Source of the DNA: Streptomyces sp. NRRL F-6676
Lineage (GTDB): Bacteria; Actinomycetota; Actinomycetes; Streptomycetales; Streptomycetaceae
DNA length: 64,000 nucleotides
Direction: 5' to 3'
Assembly: GCF_000725625.1 (NCBI RefSeq)
Contig: NZ_JOHS01000010.1
Span: 186,001-250,000, forward strand
Of this stretch, positions 33,299-44,700 are shown piece after piece; within the stretch, counting starts at the first letter, position 1, and each line of letters begins with the position of its first letter. Both the position numbers and the translations under genes were made by a program. The notes under the pieces were generated by a model. That model ran no database searches and was not told the origin of the DNA. It was given only the letters and a program-made list of their open reading frames with translations.

Positions 33299-34786
33299 GT
33301 GAAGTCAGCGTTGTCCGTGGTGCCGGGGTTGGCGGGGCTGTCCGCATGGACGGGAACGCTGTCCGCGCGCGGCCGGCGGGCCGTGCGGGCGGTACTGCCG
33401 CGGCTGTCCGCGCGCCTGGCCGCCGTCACCCTGGTGTCCGGGCTGGTGACCGCCGGAGCGCTGGCCGGTGCGGGCTCCGCCGTCGCCGAGGAGGGCACCC
33501 GCGGCGAGGGCGGCGCCACGGCGACGATCGGCGGCCTCAAGACCTACGGGGACGCGGTCATCCACGGCGCGGACGGCGACCGGCAGGTCTCTGCGGGGCT
33601 CTTCGAGATGTCCGTCGAGGGCGGCGGCATGTTGCAGACGTACTGCGTCGACATCGACAACCCCACGCAGAAGGACGCCAGATACCAGGAGACACCCTGG
33701 AGCGGCACCTCACTGGGCGCCAACAAGGCCGCCGGCCGGATCCGCTGGATACTGCGGAACTCCTACCCCCAGGTCAACGACCTCGCCGCACTCGCCGCCA
33801 AGGCCGGCGTCAAGGGCCTCACCGAACAGGACGCGGCGGCCGGCACCCAGGTGGCCATCTGGCGGTACTCCGACGGCGCCGACGTGGAGGCCCTCGACCC
33901 GCAGGCGGAGCGGCTCGCGGACTACCTGGAGAGCAACGCCCGCGACGTGGCCGAGCCGGAGGCCTCGCTGCGCCTGGACCCGCCCGCCGTCTCCGGGCAC
34001 CCGGGCGAGCGGCTCGGACCGGTCACCGTGCACACCACCGCCGACAGCGTCACCGTGACACCGCCGGCCGCCGCCACCGCGAACGGGGTGACGGTGGTCG
34101 ACAAGGCGGGGAAGCCGGTCACCTCGGCCGCCGACGGCAGCCGGATCTACTTCGACGTGCCCGAGGACACGGCGGCCGGCTCCGCCTCGCTGACCGTCCA
34201 GGCCTCCACCAGCGTGCCGGTCGGCCGGGCCTTCGTCTCCGACAGCCGCAGCCAGACCCAGATCCTGGCCGGCTCCAGCGAGTCGACGGTGTCCGCGACG
34301 GCGACGGCCAACTGGGCGGAACAGGGCGCGATACCCGCGCTGTCGGCCCGCAAGAACTGCGCCGAGGGCGGGCTCGACATCACCGCCGCCAACCAGGGTG
34401 ACAAACCCTTCATGTTCACCCTGATGGGCACCGAGCACGGCATCGAGGCCGGCGGCAGCGAGACGGTGACGGTCCCGTTGCAGGAGGACCAGGCGTACGA
34501 CTTCACCATCAAGGGGCCGCACGGGGTCGACAGCCGCTTCGAGGGCGTCCTCGACTGCGCGACCGAGACCGCCGAGAGCAGCGCCGCAGGCGGTGAGCCG
34601 GTGCAGACGCTGAGCGAACCGAGCCCGGCGACGGTCGGCGGCACCACGGACGTCACCAACCTCGCCGAGACCGGCGGCTCGGACACGACCCCGCTGATCG
34701 CGGGCGTGGCGATCGCCCTCGTTGTGGTCGGCGGCGCGGTCCTGGTGCTCCTCGGCCGCAGGAAGAACCCCACCACCCGGCACTGA
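33299..34786 (+). CDS. Thioester-domain (TQXA) surface protein with LAETG sortase signal
   Basis: 495 aa from GTG 33299 (AAGGGGG 8 bp upstream). A long basic N-terminus leads to a signal peptide (about residues 38-64, VTLVSGLVTAGALAGAGSA). The thioester domain has the Cys in MLQTYCVDIDN and the Gln in GTQVAIWRYSDG, the pair that forms an internal Cys-Gln thioester in TIE proteins of Gram-positive adhesins. Beta-rich repeats follow. Near the C-terminus are LAETG, a hydrophobic helix (PLIAGVAIALVVVGGAVLVL) and a basic tail, a class E sortase substrate signal as in long chaplins. It is probably covalently wall-anchored and able to bond covalently to a surface. Confidence 0.92.
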   Translation: MKSALSVVPGLAGLSAWTGTLSARGRRAVRAVLPRLSARLAAVTLVSGLVTAGALAGAGSAVAEEGTRGEGGATATIGGLKTYGDAVIHGADGDRQVSAGLFEMSVEGGGMLQTYCVDIDNPTQKDARYQETPWSGTSLGANKAAGRIRWILRNSYPQVNDLAALAAKAGVKGLTEQDAAAGTQVAIWRYSDGADVEALDPQAERLADYLESNARDVAEPEASLRLDPPAVSGHPGERLGPVTVHTTADSVTVTPPAAATANGVTVVDKAGKPVTSAADGSRIYFDVPEDTAAGSASLTVQASTSVPVGRAFVSDSRSQTQILAGSSESTVSATATANWAEQGAIPALSARKNCAEGGLDITAANQGDKPFMFTLMGTEHGIEAGGSETVTVPLQEDQAYDFTIKGPHGVDSRFEGVLDCATETAESSAAGGEPVQTLSEPSPATVGGTTDVTNLAETGGSDTTPLIAGVAIALVVVGGAVLVLLGRRKNPTTRH

Positions 34787-34989
34787 CCGGCAGCACCTTG
34801 GCAACTCCACAGTGATCCAGAGGCCCGCCCCGGACCGCCACCCGGGGCCCCGGCGCCCCCCTGGGCCGGCCGGCACCGAAGGGCCAGGTCAGCGCCCGCG
34901 GACCGTACTCGTTTTCTTCCAGGGGCGGCGGTGCGGCAAGATGGGTGTGTCTGCCCACTGCCAGATTTCAAGCTGCCGGACGGTTTCTC

Positions 34990-36654
<1,665 letters not shown>

Positions 36655-36660
36655 TCGATC

Positions 36661-37107
36661 TTGCGGCATCTCTACCGCTGCCCGCTGCGCTGGGCGGACA
36701 TGGACGCGTACGGCCACGTCAACAACGTGGTCTTCCTCCGCTACCTGGAGGAAGCCCGTATCGACTTCCTGTTCCGCCCGGACAAGGACTTCCGGCAGGG
36801 GTCGGTGGTGGCACGCCATGAGATCGACTACAAGCGGCAGCTCGTCCACCGGCACGCACCCGTGGACATCGAGCTGTGGGTCACCGAGATCAGGGCGGCG
36901 TCCTTCACTCTCGCCTACGAGGTGAAGGACCCCGGCCAGGTCTACGTCAGAGCGTCGACGGTGATCGTGCCGTTCGACTTCGAGGCGCAGCGGCCGCGCC
37001 GGATCACCGCCGAGGAACGCGAGTTCCTCGACGGCTACCGCGACGACGACGCGGCGGACGGCGACACGGGCGCGGCGGACGACGCGGGCGAGGCCGTGGC
37101 CGCATGA
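36661..37107 (+). CDS. Hotdog-fold acyl-CoA thioesterase (4HBT/YbgC type)
   Basis: 148 aa from TTG 36661. CPLRWADMDAYGHVNNVVFL carries the catalytic Asp and the HVNN motif of 4HBT thioesterases, and RYLEEARIDFL follows. The last 25 residues are an acidic Asp/Ala tail. It hydrolyses acyl-CoA thioesters; chain length is not predictable. It follows ettA by 6 bp and overlaps the next gene as ATGA, so the three are cotranscribed. A later start is possible because the site in front of TTG is weak. Confidence 0.88.
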   Translation: MRHLYRCPLRWADMDAYGHVNNVVFLRYLEEARIDFLFRPDKDFRQGSVVARHEIDYKRQLVHRHAPVDIELWVTEIRAASFTLAYEVKDPGQVYVRASTVIVPFDFEAQRPRRITAEEREFLDGYRDDDAADGDTGAADDAGEAVAA

Positions 37108-37799
37108 GCGTGCTGCACCTCGCCGACGACGGGGAGGCGGCCGACCTGGCCGGCTTCCTCTCCCGGCTGCTGCACTACGACCGCGCGGCGGCGGTGCGGC
37201 TCCAGGCGGCCGGGACGGCGCTCGCCGTGTTCGGCCGGCCGCCCTCCTTCGAGGTGCTGGCCGTGCGCGCGGTGCGGCTCGGCAAACCGTACGAGCACGG
37301 CCTGGACGTCACCCTCGACGTGACCGTGTCCGCCGGTGAGCTGCTGGAGTCCGTGGACGAGGCGGCGGGCACGGCCACCGTTCCGGCCGCGGTCACCGGC
37401 CCGCCGTGGGCCGGCGTGCTGCCGCCGCGCGGCGGCTGGCGGCCCGAGCCGGGGCTGCCCGCGCCGGACGCGCTGCGGGCGACGGTGGCCGGGGCGGTCG
37501 CCGAGTTCCGCTCCCGCACGGACGCACTGCCCGAGGAGCGGCGGACCCGGGCCGAACTGGACCGGATCGGGCGGGAGATATGGTCCCGCACCGTCGCCGG
37601 CACGGCGCTGCCCGTGCGGGCGGTGCACGCGGCGCAGACGCTCGGTTTCCTGCGGGCGGCCGGGGCCGCGCCGGCCGGGGCCGACCGGCCGGGACTGTTC
37701 TCCTCGGGTTCCTGGCTCCGGCTGCGCACCCCCTACGGCTCGGTCGCGGTGCGCCGCACGGGGCTCGGCGTGGGGGGACTGGACGTCAGCGTGCGCTGA
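37104..37799 (+). CDS. Conserved-looking actinobacterial protein of unknown function
   Basis: 231 aa; the ATG overlaps the thioesterase stop as ATGA. No signal peptide or membrane helix. It has an ordered two-domain look: residues 1-90 with SRLLHYDRAAAVRLQAAG and LAVRAVRLGKP, then 130-231 with RAELDRIGREIWSRTVAG, HAAQTLGFLRAAG and SGSWLRLRTPYGSVAVRR. I do not recognise a family. Its coupling to ettA and a thioesterase suggests a housekeeping role. Confidence 0.8.
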   Translation: MSVLHLADDGEAADLAGFLSRLLHYDRAAAVRLQAAGTALAVFGRPPSFEVLAVRAVRLGKPYEHGLDVTLDVTVSAGELLESVDEAAGTATVPAAVTGPPWAGVLPPRGGWRPEPGLPAPDALRATVAGAVAEFRSRTDALPEERRTRAELDRIGREIWSRTVAGTALPVRAVHAAQTLGFLRAAGAAPAGADRPGLFSSGSWLRLRTPYGSVAVRRTGLGVGGLDVSVR

Positions 37800-37806
37800 C
37801 GGGACG

Positions 37807-37856
37807 GACCGGACATCGGCGTGCGCCGACCGACCGGACATCGGCGTGCGCCGACC
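37807..37856. repeat. Two 25-bp tandem repeats after the unknown gene
   Basis: GACCGGACATCGGCGTGCG plus CCGACC, at 37807-37831 and 37832-37856, with a related older copy at the end of the preceding coding sequence (GGACGTCAGCGTGCG). They lie in the convergent gap before the ABC ATPase stop. Confidence 0.8.
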
Positions 37857-37890
37857 GACCGGCCGGCGGGCCGGGCAGAGACGCGGCCGG

Positions 37891-38937
37891 TCAGCCCTGG
37901 TCCGGGCCCGAGTCCCGGGCCGTGTCGTCCGGGCGGACGGTGATGTGGTCGGGTTCCAGTTCCAGGGCGACCCGGTCCCGCATGCCGAGGGCCTGGGTGT
38001 AGTCGGCGGGCAGCTGGAGCCGGCCGGCGCGGTCCAGCATCGCGTACTCGCGGGCCACCACCGCCTCCCGCCCGGTGGCCGCGTCCACCTCGGTGCGGCG
38101 CAGCACCTCCGTGGACGTACGGCCGTCGCGGATGGCGACCGTGCGGCGGACCTCGCTCGCCACCGCCTGGTCGTGGGTGACGATCACGACGGTGGTGCCC
38201 AGGGACTCGTTGGCGGTACGGAACGCGGCGAAGATCTGCTCGGCGGTGCCCGAGTCGAGTTCGCCGGTGGGCTCGTCGGCGAGGAGCACGGCGGGGGCGT
38301 TGACCAGGGCGACCGCGATGGCGACCCGCTGCTGCTGACCGCCGGACATCTGATGCGGGCGGCGGTCCCGGCAGTCGGCGACGCCGAGCAGGTCCAGCAG
38401 TTCCAGGGCCCGTTCCGTGCGGGCGCGGCGGCGGGCCCGGGGGCCGCGCACACCGGCCGGGCGGCCGGTCAGCCGCAGCGGGAGCGCCACGTTCTGCGCG
38501 GCCGTCAGATAGGGGAGCAGATTGCGGGAGGTCTGCTGCCACACGAAGCCGACGGTGTCCCGGCGGTAGCGCAGCCGGTCCCCGGCGGTCATGGTCAGCA
38601 GGTCCTGCCCGGCGACGCGGGCCGCGCCGGCGGTCGGGGTGTCGAGCCCGGCCAGGATGTTCATCAGGGTGGACTTGCCGCTGCCGGAGGCGCCGACCAG
38701 CGCCATCAGCTCGCCCTCGCGCACGAGGAGGTCGAGCCCTTGCAGGGCCTGCACCTCGACGCCGTCGGCGGAGAAGACGCGCACCAGACGGTCGCAGGTG
38801 ATCAGCGCGTCGTGGCCGTAGGCGGGCCGGGCGCGGTCCGCGCGGACGCGGTCCGCAAGGTCGGCGAGCGTGGGGTCGCCGGCCTGTGAACCGGGTGCCG
38901 GGAGTCTGCTGTCGGTGGTCTCGGGGTCGGTGGTCAT
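37891..38937 (-). CDS. ABC transporter ATPase (LolD/MacB type) with an AbrB-like C-terminal segment
   Basis: 348 aa, ATG at 38937. The ATPase domain (about residues 45-285) has Walker A GASGSGKSTLMNIL, a Q-loop in VGFVWQQTSRNLLPYL, signature MSGGQQQRVAIAVAL, Walker B AVLLADEPTGELDS and the H-loop VTHD. A C-terminal piece (about 292-335), YAMLDRAGRLQLPADYTQAL then RVALELEPDHITVRP, has the pattern of a SpoVT/AbrB swapped-hairpin DNA-binding domain, unusual on a transporter ATPase. The two FtsX-type permeases upstream (23 bp and further) complete an exporter or surface mechanotransducer. Confidence 0.92.
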   Translation of the reverse strand: MTTDPETTDSRLPAPGSQAGDPTLADLADRVRADRARPAYGHDALITCDRLVRVFSADGVEVQALQGLDLLVREGELMALVGASGSGKSTLMNILAGLDTPTAGAARVAGQDLLTMTAGDRLRYRRDTVGFVWQQTSRNLLPYLTAAQNVALPLRLTGRPAGVRGPRARRRARTERALELLDLLGVADCRDRRPHQMSGGQQQRVAIAVALVNAPAVLLADEPTGELDSGTAEQIFAAFRTANESLGTTVVIVTHDQAVASEVRRTVAIRDGRTSTEVLRRTEVDAATGREAVVAREYAMLDRAGRLQLPADYTQALGMRDRVALELEPDHITVRPDDTARDSGPDQG

Positions 38938-38959
38938 CGTGGCCTCCCGCCGGTGGTGT

Positions 38960-41713
38960 TCATGTGCGCTCTCCCGCCCGCAGTTCCCGCACCGAGCCGC
39001 GCCGCCCCGTCGCCCAGGCCTGGAGGGCCGCGACGGCGACCGTCAGGAGCAGTACGGCGAGGGCCGGCAGCAGCAGGGACGCCGGGTCGGTGCGCAGGTG
39101 CGCGGTGTCGGTCGTGCCCCGGGCGGCCAGGGCGAGGGTCGTCAGATCGATGCCGGGGGAGAGGAGCCGGACGGCCGCCCAGCCCGTCAGCGTGCCGCCC
39201 GCCGCGGCGAGGACGGCCTGGGGCAGCGACTCCAGGATCAGCAGGCGGCGGCCCTGGGCGCGGGTGAGGCCCATGGTGCGCAGCCGGGCCAGCAGCGCGG
39301 TGCGCTCGGGGGCGGCGCGGACCAGGGCGAGCAGCAGGGCGAGGACGGCGTAGCCGGCGCCGGCCGCGACCGCCGCCGTGTAGAGGTGCTCGGCGCCCGT
39401 TTGCAGGGGCGAGTGGGCGTAGGCGGCGCGTACCCGCGCGCGGACCTGGACGCCCGGGGAGCCGCCCGCCGCCCGGCGCAGCGCGGCCGGGTCGAGGTGG
39501 GAGCCGGTGACGAGGAGGGTGGTCGGGCGGACGGCGGCCGGGGGGAGTCCGGAGCGGTCGACGACGAGGAACTCCGTGCCGGTCACGGCCGGGGTCGCCG
39601 CGCGCACCAGCGTGATGCGCACGGTGACGTGGCTGCTGTCCTCCAGGCGGACCGGGAACGGGGTCCTGCCGTAGCGGTGGGCTACGGCGGGCGAGGCCAG
39701 CGCGGGGAGCGGCCCCGAGCGCCGGGCTTCACGGGATGCCGTCAGCGCGTCGGCCGGGAAGGCGCCCAGCCGCACGCGGCCGGCCAGCCGGGCGTAGGCC
39801 GGCGGGGACACCGCGGCCAGGGGCACGGTCTCCGGGCCGTCGTGCGGCTTCGCCTCCTGGGCGACGGCCGCCGTGGTGACCTCCTCGACGCCCGGCACCC
39901 CCCGCACCCGCCGCGCCGCACCGGCCCGCAGCGTGTCCGCCGACTCCACGCGGGCGTCCGCGCCGGTGGCCAGGAGGGCGGCGTGGTCCCGGGCGGCGTC
40001 GATCCCGGCGGTCACCGAACCGCCGAAGGCGGCCGTGGTCAGCGCGGTCAGCAGGGCGAGCAGCGGCAGGACGGCGGAGACGGAGGTGCGGCTCGCCCGG
40101 GCCAGCGCGAGCGGGCCGACCGCGCCCCGCAGCCGGCCCGCCGCCCGGGTCAGCAGGCGCAGGGGCAGCGGGTGCAGCCGTACCAGCACCAGGGCGGCGA
40201 TCACCCCGACGAGGACGGGCGCCAGGGAGACCAGCTCGTCCCCCCGGGTGCCGGGGGCGCCGGAGGTGCCCCGCCGGCGCAGCGCCTCCACCGCCCCGGC
40301 GGCCAGGACCAGCAGGGTGAGTTCGGCGACCGTGCGGCGCCGGGAGGGGCGTACGGAGACCACGTCCTCGCGGGCCGTGCGCAGGTGGGCCGTGCGGTGC
40401 CGGGCGGCCGCGCGCAGCGGGAGCGCGGCGCAGGCGAGCAGTGTGACGGCACCGGCCGCCGCCACCGTGTACGCCGGCCGGCCGTGCGGAACGGCCCACA
40501 GCGCCGCCGCCAGGCCCAGCGCGCCGGCGGGCAGCGCCACCACCGCCGTCTCGGCCAGCAGCCGTCCGGTGAGGCCGGGCAGGGAGGCGCCGCGGGCGCG
40601 CAGCAGGGACAGTTCGGCGCGGCGGCGGTCCGCGGCGAGACCGCCGGCCATCAGCAGGACGACGACGGCGACCGTGCCGGTGCCCAGGGCGGCGACGGAG
40701 ACGAGCGGGGCGATGCGGGAGCGGAGGCCGTCGTAGTCGTCGAGGACGTCGTCGAGCTCCGTCTCGGACTCGATGGTGGGGGCGACGGCGTCCCGGATCC
40801 GGCCGAGGCCCGGTCCGCTCTCCAGGGTGGCGACGGCGGAGCGCAGGGCGGGCAGCTCGTGCGCGGGCGCGGAGGTGAGGTCGGGCGCCACCTGCCAGTA
40901 GCGCACGGGGTTGCCGGCCGTGCCGAGCATCACGGGCGCGGCCTCGGGCGGCAGCAGCAGCGCGCCGAGCCAGTAGGTGGGGGCGTCGGGCGAAACGCCG
41001 TCCCGTGCCAGGGAGGGGGAGTGCAGCAGGGGCTGGATCGCCCAGTAGGCGCCGTCGGACCGGCGGGGCGCGACGATGCCGGTGACGCGGACGGTCAGCG
41101 GGGCGCGGTCCGCGCCGGGGACATGGAGCACCGAGCCCGCTTCGATCCGCAGGTGGGCGGCGGTCTCGGTGGTGACGGCGGCCTCGACGGCGGAGGTCGT
41201 CGCGGTCACCGTGCCGGTGGTGCGGGGCAGCCGTCCCGAACGCAGCCGGGCGTGGCCGGCGAGGTCGTTCTGCGCGGCGAGCACCACGCGCGGGGGGAGC
41301 CGGTCGGGCCGGGGCAGCCAGGCGTCGGGCACCGCCAGGGGCGTCGCGGTGCGCACTCCGTACGAGGACTGCGCGCGGTCGGCCGCGAGGGGCCGGCGGA
41401 CCTCGCCGAGGACGGTGGCGTACTGCCGGCGCAGGGCATCGGGCCGCAATGCCGCCTCGCGGTGCTCGCGCGCGACGCCGACGCCGGGCTGCGGCGCCCC
41501 CAGTTGCACGGTGGTGCGCCGGGCCCCGGCCTCGGCGACGGCCCGGCGCAGCCCGGCGTCCTCGGCCCGGTCCACGACGCGCGGGCACACGGCGGCGAGG
41601 AACGCGGTGACGGCCACCAGGACGGCGAGCCCGGCCGCGGCCCCGGGCGCCACCCGCAGCCGGGTCCGCACCCAGGGGGCGACGACCGGGTTCCCGCGAC
41701 GGTACGGGCGCAT
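38960..41713 (-). CDS. FtsX/MacB-type ABC permease (917 aa)
   Basis: ATG at 41713, right after the stop of the larger permease. A first membrane segment is at about residues 27-43 (AAGLAVLVAVTAFLAAVCP). Large extracytoplasmic domains alternate with two groups of hydrophobic helices, e.g. APLVSVAALGTGTVAVVVLLM and AVAAGAGYAVLALLLALVRA, followed by LRTMGLTRAQGRRLLILESL, the coupling segment typical of FtsX domains. It probably forms a heterodimer with the adjacent permease and is driven by the ATPase encoded downstream. The substrate is unknown; lipoprotein or peptide export, or control of a wall hydrolase, are the usual roles. Confidence 0.88.
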   Translation of the reverse strand: MRPYRRGNPVVAPWVRTRLRVAPGAAAGLAVLVAVTAFLAAVCPRVVDRAEDAGLRRAVAEAGARRTTVQLGAPQPGVGVAREHREAALRPDALRRQYATVLGEVRRPLAADRAQSSYGVRTATPLAVPDAWLPRPDRLPPRVVLAAQNDLAGHARLRSGRLPRTTGTVTATTSAVEAAVTTETAAHLRIEAGSVLHVPGADRAPLTVRVTGIVAPRRSDGAYWAIQPLLHSPSLARDGVSPDAPTYWLGALLLPPEAAPVMLGTAGNPVRYWQVAPDLTSAPAHELPALRSAVATLESGPGLGRIRDAVAPTIESETELDDVLDDYDGLRSRIAPLVSVAALGTGTVAVVVLLMAGGLAADRRRAELSLLRARGASLPGLTGRLLAETAVVALPAGALGLAAALWAVPHGRPAYTVAAAGAVTLLACAALPLRAAARHRTAHLRTAREDVVSVRPSRRRTVAELTLLVLAAGAVEALRRRGTSGAPGTRGDELVSLAPVLVGVIAALVLVRLHPLPLRLLTRAAGRLRGAVGPLALARASRTSVSAVLPLLALLTALTTAAFGGSVTAGIDAARDHAALLATGADARVESADTLRAGAARRVRGVPGVEEVTTAAVAQEAKPHDGPETVPLAAVSPPAYARLAGRVRLGAFPADALTASREARRSGPLPALASPAVAHRYGRTPFPVRLEDSSHVTVRITLVRAATPAVTGTEFLVVDRSGLPPAAVRPTTLLVTGSHLDPAALRRAAGGSPGVQVRARVRAAYAHSPLQTGAEHLYTAAVAAGAGYAVLALLLALVRAAPERTALLARLRTMGLTRAQGRRLLILESLPQAVLAAAGGTLTGWAAVRLLSPGIDLTTLALAARGTTDTAHLRTDPASLLLPALAVLLLTVAVAALQAWATGRRGSVRELRAGERT

Positions 41714-41714
41714 G

Positions 41715-44700
41715 TCACTCGCCCCCTTGGCGACGCAGGGAGGCCGCCGGGTGCGGGCGGCGGCGCAGGGACAGCTGGACCGTGAGGGCGACCGGCGCGG
41801 CGGCCACCACGGCGAGCAGGAGGACCGCCCGGGAGACGGGGAGCCGCACCAGGACGTCCGGCAGGGGGCGGGCGGCGCCCGAGGTCAGGACGATCAGCGG
41901 GACCACGGCGCGGGTGAGGACCGTGCCCAGGGCGGTGCCCACCGCCAGTCCCAGCGCGACCAGCAGTCCCTGTTCGGCGGCGACGAGCCGGGCCAGCTGC
42001 CGGCGCGGGGCGCCCAGCGCGCGCAGGACGGCGAACTCCGTGCCGCGCTCCCGCAGCGCCCCCGCCGTGCTCACCGCGAAGCCCACCGCGGCCAGCGCCG
42101 CCGCCACCACGGCGGCCGCGGCGAACGCCGCCTGCGGGCCCACGCCGAAGGGGTCGTCGCGCAGCCGCGCCGCGATCTCGTCGCGGACGACGACCTGCGA
42201 GGGCGTCAGCTCGGGGCGCTCCCGCAGCGCGGCGGCCACCCGGGCGGCGGCGCCCGGAGCGGGCCGCAGCCACCACTCGGTGGGCTGCGCGCTCTGCCCG
42301 TAGCGATCCTGGAGGATGTCGTTCACGGCGCGCAGGTCGACGAGGAGGGCGCCGCCGTCGGCCTTGTCGCCCCGCCCGGGGGCGGCGGACGTGCCGGGGG
42401 CGGCCACCCCGGTCGTCGGGAGGGCCTTCGTCGTGCCCACGATCCGCACCGGGACGGTCGCGCCGGCGAACTGCACGTCGACGCGTTCGCCGCGTCGGGC
42501 GCCCGCCGCCTCCAGGAAGCGGTCCGTGGCGACGCCGGTCACCTCCGGCACCTCAGGCCGCGCCGCCCGCAGCCGGACGGTCAGCGAGCCGGCCGCCCAG
42601 GTGAGCCGGTGCGGCACGAACCCGGTGCCGTACCGCACCGCCACCGAGCCGTCCGACGGGCGGCGCACGTGCGGGGGAGCGGGGCGGTCGCGGGCGTCGG
42701 CGGTTTCGGTGGTGCCGTCCGTGCGGGAGCCGGCCGTCCAGGAGGCGGCGAGCGGCGGGCGGCTCGTGGTGCCGTCGGCGGCGACGGCGGTCAGCCGCTC
42801 GACGGTGAACGTCTGCTCCTGGGCGGTGTCGACCGGCTGCGGCACGGTCAGCTCCAGCTCGTCCAGGGTGAGCGGACCGGCCGCCCCGGACACGTCGAGG
42901 AAGACCTCGTGCGGGCGTCCGTCGGCGGGGAGCACGCCGGCCGGCAGCGGGTACGGGGTGCCGTAGCCGTCGGTCACGGTGGCGCGGACGTCGGCGGTGG
43001 TGCCGGCGTCGGCGGGCGGGGCGCCGCGCAGCCGCAGCACCAGGCGCAGTCCGGCGGTGCCCTTCGGCAGCCGGGTGCCGGCGACGGCGGACGTCTTCGG
43101 GGCGAGGCCGGTCAGGGGGGTGCCGGACGGGCGGGGGGACAGGTCGGGGCGGAGCAGGACCGTGTCGGCGGCGTGCGCGGTGTCCAGGGCCAGCACGGTC
43201 GCGGTGCGGTCGCCCGACAGAGGCACGGTGGTGCGTACGGCGGGGGCGGCGTCGCGCACGCCGGGGAGTGCGGCGAAGTCCCCGGACTCCCCCAGCGAGC
43301 CCTCCCCGGTGAGGGCCACGCGCACCGGGGCGCCCGCGCGGAAGTCGGCCTGGTCGTCCTGCGAACGGCTCCAGGAGGCGGCCTGGCCGATGCCGAGCAG
43401 GCCGAGCGCCACGGCGAGCACCAGCAGCAGGACGGGCCCCGCGCCGCGCCCCGGGCGACGGCTGAACTGCCAGCCCGCCAGCGCCGTGGGCAGCCCCCGC
43501 CCGCCGGCCGCGCGGCGCTCCGCGAGCCGGGCCACCGGCGGCAGCAGCCGCAGCGTCAGCACGGTCCCGGCGAGCAGCGCCAGCGCGGGCGCCGCGACCA
43601 GCAGCGGATCGATGCCGAGGGTCCCCGTGCCGTCGTCGCTCACGGCACCGCCGGCGCGGCGGTCCAGCTGCCAGTACGCCACCCCGGCGACCGCCAGCAG
43701 CCCGAGGTCCGCACCGGCGCGCACGGGGGCGGGCAGCGCACGCGCGCGCCCCGCGGACGTGCCGGACGCGGTGGTGAGCGCCGGCCCGGTCACCGCGAGC
43801 GCACACCCCAGCGCGACCGCGCCCGCCACCAGCCACACCCCGGGATCGCCCACCGAGGCCTCCGGACGCAGCCCGATCCGGGACAGGGGCCCCTGACCCG
43901 ACAGCAGCCCGGTCAGCGGTCCCGCGAGCAGCGGGGCGCAGACGGCGGCGGGCAGCGCGAGCAGCAGCGCCTCCAGGGCCGCGAGCCCCGCCACCCGGCC
44001 GCGCGAGGCACCGCGCGCACGCAGCAGCCGCGTCTCGTCGGCGCGCTCGGCGCTCAGCAGCCCGGCGACGAGCAGCAGCGCGTACCCGGCCAGGAGCACC
44101 AGTTGCAGGGCGACGATCAGTAGCGTCGAACGGGCCACGAGCAGCGCGCGCTCCACCCGGTCGAGGACGTCCGGCAGCGAGGTGCTCACGGCGGTCGTGC
44201 CGTTCAGGGCGGGTGCCTTGCGCAGCGCGCGCGGGCCCGCGTCGGCCGCGTCGCGCAGCCGGCCGATGTCGCCGGTGCGCACGGCGGAGTAGTCGGCCCT
44301 CGCCAGCCAGGCGGTGGTGCCGGAGCTGACCGCGCCCGAGGTGAGCACGCCGGGCGCGGTGAGGAGGGGGCCGTAGGTGGTGAAGGAGACCGTGCTCACC
44401 CCCCGGCCGCCCAGGTCGTCGAGGCGCCAGTAGGGGGCGTCCGGGCTGGTCGGGCGGTACAGGCCGGTGATCCGGACGCGGACGGGCGGGCCGTCCAGGC
44501 GGTCGGTGACGGTGAGCCGGTCGCCGGGTCCGAGCCCCAGGCGGTCGGCGGCGGAGTGCGGGAGGGCGGCCTCGACGGTGCCGGACGGGGCCCGGGGGGA
44601 GGGGGCTCGGCCGGTGGTGAAGCGGATCTGGGTGCGGTCCAGGGCCGCGAAGAAGGTGAGGTCGGGTTCGTCCTCACCGTCCGCCTTGGCCTCGTTCTTG

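Noticed and set aside
38870..44123. Two plus-strand open frames of 971 and 1015 codons
   Set aside because: They mirror the two FtsX-type permease genes; high GC keeps all frames open here.
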